Part shown: piece by piece, positions 40,547-44,369 of the stretch | Numbering within the stretch: position 1 is the stretch's first letter | Layout: each line of letters begins with the position of its first letter | NCBI GenBank assembly: GCA_021775555.1 | Contig: JAJFHP010000062.1 | Coordinates: forward strand, 1-44,369 | Direction: 5' to 3' | DNA from: Hyphomicrobiales bacterium | GTDB taxonomy: Bacteria > Pseudomonadota > Alphaproteobacteria > Rhizobiales > Methyloligellaceae | DNA: 44,369 bases | The notes under the pieces: generated by a model | Databases searched by the model: none | What the model was told of the DNA's origin: nothing | What the model saw: only the letters and a program-made list of their open reading frames with translations | Program-made: the position numbers and the translations under genes

Positions 40547-42307
40547 TTACGCGGGCATCAGGTCGAAGGCGATGGAGATGCGTGTGCCATCGGCTTCGAG
40601 CGGCACAGTATGGTGATAAAAATAGGACGGGAACAGCACCATCAAACCGTGTTCCGGCTGGACCGAGAGCGTTTCAGGCTGGCGGGCATTGTGGAAGTGG
40701 TCCGGCGGGCGGCCAAACTCTATCCAGCCTGCCTTGTCTCCGTCCTGTTCACTTACGATTTCAGGGAGCCTGGGATAATAGACGCCGCTCAGCCACGCCG
40801 CCGGGTGGATATGAGGGATCTGGTGACCGGCTGATTGCATGACCACGCCCCACACCGAGAGGGTCCATTCTGCAGGACGGCGCGCAACGAACGGGTGAGC
40901 GTCATCGCCGTTCAGATCATCGCGGTAGGTTGCAGCCAATTTGAGTATTTCAGCTTCCAGTCCGGCAATCGGCCCTTTTGGGTCCGTAAGCAATTCACCG
41001 GAATGTTTGCCTTTGCGCGTGGCATGGCTCTGGGGCGAGTTGGTGAGGGTCGGGTGGGCCAGCACATGGCCGCACAGCGCCTCATTGAATACTTCCAGAG
41101 AGTTAAACCCATCTGGTGGAGTGATGTGCCGGGTGCGCACAAAGCGCCCAAAATCATTGAGCTCGCGCGCCTGCTCCTTTTTGCCAAGATCCCATAATGA
41201 TACCGCCTTGAAGGCCAGAAGGTCGGTCTGTCCAGGGTGGTTTTCGAGGAAGGCGTTACACACGTCGAGGGCAGCTTTCGCCTCGCCCTGCTGCAAGCGC
41301 AAATCCGCCAGATTGACATGGGCTTTGGCGAAATCAGGATCGATCCTGATGGTTTTCTCAAACGCTTCCGCCGCCTCGTCCAGCTTGCCCAGCTGTTGCA
41401 GCCCATAGCCGATATTTAGCGCGCTGGCGGCGTGTTCGGGCGCGTGGGTCAGAACATCCTCGTAGGCTTCGATGGCCTCATCAAAGCGCCCCAGTTCCTG
41501 GCAGGCGATGGCAAAGTTGAACTCTGCTTCGAGCAGATCGGGATCGGCTTCAAAGGCTCGTTTGGCTTCGCGCGCCGCGCCTTCGAAATCACCCAGCTCC
41601 TGAAGCACGGCGGCCAGGTTGGTGCGCGCCTCTGGCAGGGCCGGGTTGCGCTCAAGAGCCGCCTCGTAGGCAGACTTTGCCTCCTCCAGACGCTTGAGCG
41701 CCTTGAGCGCATTGCCACGGCCCACAAGGGCGCTGTTATGAGCGGGTGAAATATCCAGCGCCTGCTCATAGGCTTGAAGTGCTTCTAAAGTTCGTTCCTG
41801 CGCTTCCATCAGAACACCCAGGTTGAAAGGGGCTTCAGCGTAGGCAGGGTCGGCGGCGCTTGCTTTTCTGTAGGCCTCTTCGGCTTCTGCGTGCATGTCC
41901 AGCGCGGCAAGTACATTGCCAAGGTGCGTCTGTGCTTCCGCATTGCCGGGCGCGAATGCGACCGCTGTGCGCAGCAGGTCCAGCCCTTCCTGTTGCCCGC
42001 CGCCCTGGAACGCGGCAACACCGGCAATATTCAGCGCATCGGCGTCTTCCGGATTTGCTGTAAGCGCCTGGCGGGCGAGGTCGAGGGCTTGCTTGTGATT
42101 GCCCCGCCCAAGCTCTGCGCGGGCGCGGTTCACCATGTCCGTCTCAACGGCGGGTGCGGGCGGGGGCGTGAAATCGAAACCGCCGGAATAGAGTTCAGCC
42201 GCCGACGTCGGGGCCGCAGTCTGGCCCGCCGCCTTCGGCATTTGCTTCTGTTTGGGCCGGCCCTTTGGCCTGGGATGGCGGGCCTTGCCTTTTTTAGCTT
42301 TCCTCAT
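40547..42307 (-). CDS. TPR-repeat protein with C-terminal 2OG-Fe(II) oxygenase domain
   Basis: A 586-residue fusion. After a basic, Lys/Pro-rich N-terminus (1-30) come about nine tetratricopeptide repeats (about 55-400), for example ALNIGYGLQQLGKLDEAAEA and TNLAAVLQELGDFEGAAREA. The C-terminal 110 residues match the putative 2OG-Fe(II) oxygenase type (2OG-FeII_Oxy_5). PHIHPAAWLSGVYYPRLP has the His pair, LMVLFPSYFYHHTVPL the distal iron His, and TRISIAFDLMP the Arg that binds 2-oxoglutarate. TPR-oxygenase fusions hydroxylate proteins or small acceptors brought by the TPR part; the target is unknown. There is no signal peptide. Confidence 0.88.
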   Translation of the reverse strand: MRKAKKGKARHPRPKGRPKQKQMPKAAGQTAAPTSAAELYSGGFDFTPPPAPAVETDMVNRARAELGRGNHKQALDLARQALTANPEDADALNIAGVAAFQGGGQQEGLDLLRTAVAFAPGNAEAQTHLGNVLAALDMHAEAEEAYRKASAADPAYAEAPFNLGVLMEAQERTLEALQAYEQALDISPAHNSALVGRGNALKALKRLEEAKSAYEAALERNPALPEARTNLAAVLQELGDFEGAAREAKRAFEADPDLLEAEFNFAIACQELGRFDEAIEAYEDVLTHAPEHAASALNIGYGLQQLGKLDEAAEAFEKTIRIDPDFAKAHVNLADLRLQQGEAKAALDVCNAFLENHPGQTDLLAFKAVSLWDLGKKEQARELNDFGRFVRTRHITPPDGFNSLEVFNEALCGHVLAHPTLTNSPQSHATRKGKHSGELLTDPKGPIAGLEAEILKLAATYRDDLNGDDAHPFVARRPAEWTLSVWGVVMQSAGHQIPHIHPAAWLSGVYYPRLPEIVSEQDGDKAGWIEFGRPPDHFHNARQPETLSVQPEHGLMVLFPSYFYHHTVPLEADGTRISIAFDLMPA

Positions 42308-42409
42308 AGCGCATGAGTCTTATCAGGCGCAGGTTAGCCTGTGCAATTGCAGTCACACCTGTGGCCAATTAACGTGGCGGGATTAAAGACTGCATGCGGA
42401 GGGGAAAAA

Positions 42410-42967
42410 ATGTTTGATCTTGAACGGTTCATCGATGATTGCAGGGCTGCGGTTGCCGATGACCCTACTCATAAAAGCGTTCATGAAATTGTAGCGCGTG
42501 CGGTCAGTGAGCCGGAACAGGTGATCCGGAGTTTGGGAGAGCCGGGGAAGGGTGAAATACAGGAACTGTATCATTCCGATGATCTGACGATTATCAATGT
42601 AATTTGGGCGCCACGGATGACTGTTATGCCGCATAATCACAATATGTGGGCTGTCATCGGGGTGTATGGCGGGCGCGAGGACAATATTTTCTGGCGACGC
42701 GTCAAAGACGAGCCTTCGGGTCTGATAGAGGCCGCCGGGGCCAAATCACTTGGACTTGGGGAAGCAACCCCTCTTGGGGCTGACATCATTCACTCGGTCA
42801 CCAATCCGACCACCAAACTGACCGGCGCCATCCATGTGTATGGCGGAGATTTCTTCGAGGAAGAACGCAGCGAGTGGGAAACCGAAGGGTTGACCGAACG
42901 GGCATATGATGTCGAAAAGACAAAGAGGTTGTTCGAGGAAGCCAATTCGTTCGCGAACGATAGTTAG
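42410..42967 (+). CDS. Cysteine dioxygenase-like cupin protein
   Basis: A 185-residue cupin with a three-His iron site of the cysteine dioxygenase type: His75 and His77 in VMPHNHNMWAVIGVYGGRED, and His128 in ADIIHSVTNPT, then AIHVYGGDFFE. It resembles thiol dioxygenases and the COG5553-type predicted metal enzymes more than classical Cdo. The Cys-Tyr crosslink Cys of eukaryotic Cdo is replaced by Gly, as usual in bacteria. Candidate substrates are cysteine, 3-mercaptopropionate or another small thiol. GGAGGGG precedes ATG 42410. Confidence 0.8.
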   Translation: MFDLERFIDDCRAAVADDPTHKSVHEIVARAVSEPEQVIRSLGEPGKGEIQELYHSDDLTIINVIWAPRMTVMPHNHNMWAVIGVYGGREDNIFWRRVKDEPSGLIEAAGAKSLGLGEATPLGADIIHSVTNPTTKLTGAIHVYGGDFFEEERSEWETEGLTERAYDVEKTKRLFEEANSFANDS

Positions 42968-43096
42968 AGCGGTGTACTCATAAAAGAGCTTTGTATAGAC
43001 CGCTCCCGCCCACCACAGGGGCGATATCCGCTTTACCCCCGAAAGCGGACATCAAACCGCACTGCATCAAATGTCCGCTTTGTGCCAATAGCGGAC
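42967..43096. repeat. Three successive hairpins, two with related GTCCGCTTT arms
   Basis: After the cupin gene come GAGCGGT/ACCGCTC (42967-43005), TCCGCTTT/AAAGCGGA with a 7-base loop (43027-43049), and GTCCGCT/AGCGGAC with a 10-base loop (43073-43096). The last two share arm sequence and orientation. This resembles a dispersed palindromic intergenic repeat, or a tandem RNA structure. No gene is visible from 42968 to 43222. Confidence 0.5.
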
Positions 43097-43222
43097 GTTC
43101 ACGAGTCTTGGAAGATAAGCAATAGAATCGACGCACCACAGCCATAGCGGTATGCTCCGCAAAGCAAAGCCACTGAGGGAGGCAGACGCTGAACGTGTCT
43201 TAATTATCAAGGAGTAACGGTT

Positions 43223-43636
43223 ATGTTCCACTCACGGCTGCCTACATGGCTTGCGAAATTTACCTTCAGCCTCGTCATCATCTCGTTCGTTGCAGGCGCC
43301 TCGTCACAGGCTTCCGCACAATCGGATGGCGTTGACGACGCTAAAATCAATTGGCTCAAATACATGCAGCACGCATCGACTGCTTCAGCGATTGCAATGG
43401 CTCTGTCCCACGTCGATCATTGCAGCAAAAGGCTTGGCATTCGGGAGGAAGATTACAAAGATCCGAAAACTGGGGATGATCTGGTTATTCTTTCTTTCAG
43501 TTGCGATGGCAATGAAGATGAGGAAGGAAGCGCTTTTCTCTTTTTTTCAGGGACAAGGAAAATGCTAGAGGAGCACTTCAAACAGGGTCCAAAATTTGGC
43601 GCACCCGCTTTCAGAAAATTTGAATTTGCCGGATGA
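43223..43636 (+). CDS. Small secreted protein of unknown function
   Basis: A 137-residue protein with a signal peptide (basic MFHSRLPTWLAK, then hydrophobic FTFSLVIISFVAGASS, cleavage after ASA near residue 32). The mature part is acidic in its middle (SCDGNEDEEGSAF) and has two cysteines that could form a disulfide. A helical stretch NWLKYMQHASTASAIAMALS follows the cleavage site. No family is recognised. An AAGGAG ribosome site precedes ATG 43223. It is convergent with the YARHG-repeat gene. Confidence 0.7.
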   Translation: MFHSRLPTWLAKFTFSLVIISFVAGASSQASAQSDGVDDAKINWLKYMQHASTASAIAMALSHVDHCSKRLGIREEDYKDPKTGDDLVILSFSCDGNEDEEGSAFLFFSGTRKMLEEHFKQGPKFGAPAFRKFEFAG

Positions 43637-43744
43637 CGCAGCCGCATGGAGGCGCTGATGACACGCAACCGACCTTAATGTTGGATGTCCTTGTGGGTAC
43701 AGCTGGACGCACGACCGCAATAAGGGTGTCGTTTCGACAACCCG

Positions 43745-44369
43745 CTATCTACAGCCCTTTATTTTCTCCCACTTTTTAGTCTCGGCAACTTCTTTCTTTT
43801 CACTCGCTGACAGCTTGCCATAGGGGGGGAAGCAGTTCTGCGGGAATGCTTTCTTCGCGCGCGCTGTTTTGAAGCAATAACCCTTTGAGGCGAAAATGCC
43901 GTTACGGTGAGCCCAGAGTCCTTTGCAATCGTACGCTTCAAAGGCTGTCGAACCCTCATTTTGCGGGGCTACAGGCGCCTTCCGTGTCGGCGCGGCAGTT
44001 GATGCACAGCGTTTAGCTTTCTCGACTTCTTTTATCCATCCGATATCATTTTTCGCCCACGCCGGCAGGTTTTTGCCATAGGGGGGGAAGCAGTTTTTCG
44101 GGAACGCTTTCTTCGCACGCGCTGTCTTGAAGCAATAGCCGTGTTCGGCAAAGACCTTGTTCCGCGCATGCCAGAGCTTGTCACAGTTCAGGTGCCCAAA
44201 TTCGCGCGTTGCTGTAGCGGACGGCGCGGCGCCACTTGCAACGCACTGCCCGCCAGAGAAAGTATAGCCCGAAGGACAATTCGGCGTCGGCGCAGCCGAG
44301 ACACATTGAGTGCCGGAAAGGGTATAGCCGGGGGGGCAGGACGGAGTGACAACCGCCTGGGCGAATGCG
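43745..44369 (-). CDS. Secreted protein with two YARHG-like repeats, 5' truncated
   Basis: The C-terminal 207 residues of a minus-strand gene whose start lies beyond the right edge. The first visible residues (AFAQA) look like a signal peptide cleavage site. Two CPPGYTLSG/CPSGYTFSG...CV repeats follow, then two copies of a 39-40-residue Cys-containing module, each with GYCFKTARAKKAFP and NCFPPYGK, ending KGCR. The module matches the YARHG domain, an extracellular domain of unknown function often found in envelope proteins. Three runs of seven C in the coding strand occur in Pro codons. A stop TAG is at 43745-43747. Confidence 0.75.
   Translation of the reverse strand, partial: AFAQAVVTPSCPPGYTLSGTQCVSAAPTPNCPSGYTFSGGQCVASGAAPSATATREFGHLNCDKLWHARNKVFAEHGYCFKTARAKKAFPKNCFPPYGKNLPAWAKNDIGWIKEVEKAKRCASTAAPTRKAPVAPQNEGSTAFEAYDCKGLWAHRNGIFASKGYCFKTARAKKAFPQNCFPPYGKLSASEKKEVAETKKWEKIKGCR
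43814..43933 (-). repeat. YARHG-like module, copy 2
   Basis: Encodes 40 residues beginning YDCKGLWAHRNG and ending NCFPPYGK. About 24 residues from GYCF to PYGK differ from copy 1 at a single position (Gln for Lys), whereas the N-terminal part is more diverged. Confidence 0.8.
44072..44188 (-). repeat. YARHG-like module, copy 1
   Basis: Encodes 39 residues beginning NCDKLWHARNKV and ending NCFPPYGK. The DNA of the shared part is also close to copy 2, including the C7 run, pointing to an internal duplication or gene conversion. Confidence 0.8.

Noticed and set aside
43759-43959. Arg/Lys-rich minus-strand frame near the right end
   Set aside because: Overlaps the YARHG-repeat coding frame in another phase; the repeat frame explains the sequence.
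1-44369. CRISPR arrays, tRNA/rRNA genes, insertion sequences, prophage or toxin-antitoxin modules
   Set aside because: No regularly spaced repeats, no cloverleaf-like or rRNA-like segments and no transposase or integrase motifs were seen on either strand by reading.

Overview
This window looks like chromosomal DNA of a moderately GC-rich alphaproteobacterium. The indicators are a full set of signature genes of the ethylmalonyl-CoA pathway (methylsuccinyl-CoA dehydrogenase, crotonyl-CoA carboxylase/reductase, ethylmalonyl-CoA mutase), a Lrp-type regulator divergent from a long bifunctional putA, a type II lumazine synthase (RibH2) behind an FMN riboswitch, and a GluQRS-type tRNA synthetase paralogue. 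I cannot name a genus from sequence alone. I found no rRNA, tRNA, CRISPR array, insertion sequence or phage module.

Left part (1-9.1 kb): a truncated histidine-box membrane enzyme, then mcd (-), a flippase-like membrane protein (+), ccr (-), a GFA-fold protein (+), a small GlsB/YeaQ membrane protein (+) and ecm (+). ccr and ecm convert crotonyl-CoA to ethylmalonyl-CoA and then methylsuccinyl-CoA, and mcd oxidises that to mesaconyl-CoA, so acetyl-CoA can be assimilated without isocitrate lyase. A two-CBS-domain gene follows ecm closely. Directly after it lies a decayed, divergent copy of the last part of ecm, a scar showing that this locus has been rearranged. A stand-alone signal peptidase I-like gene closes the section.

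Middle part (9.1-26.3 kb): riboswitch-controlled ribH2, a membrane protein, a Cys/Met PLP enzyme, a membrane-anchored SDH-type Clp-fold protease, an FAH-family hydrolase, a small secreted Cys-rich protein, an AEC transporter next to an L-2-hydroxyglutarate oxidase, and then an orphan LuxR-type regulator. A perfect lux-box-like palindrome lies just downstream of luxR and in front of a small acidic ORF and a secreted delta-class carbonic-anhydrase-like protein. A Gly/Tyr-rich secreted protein, an uncharacterised protein, a chemoreceptor, a hybrid histidine kinase, gluQ, a membrane protein and an alkA-like glycosylase follow.

Right part (26.4-44.4 kb): a PAS histidine kinase, a single-domain response regulator and a CHASE-domain histidine kinase form a same-strand signalling group. 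Next come putR/putA for proline use, a DAO-family flavoenzyme, an HNH nuclease, a gamma-glutamyltransferase-family enzyme, a secreted PQQ-type sugar dehydrogenase, a secreted protein, a TPR/2OG-oxygenase fusion, a cysteine-dioxygenase-like cupin, a small secreted protein, and a 5'-truncated secreted protein with two nearly identical YARHG-like repeats. Most genes are housekeeping or metabolic. The most unusual items are the ecm 3' scar with its CBS neighbour, the LuxR solo with lux-box-like palindrome, and the delta-CA-like protein.
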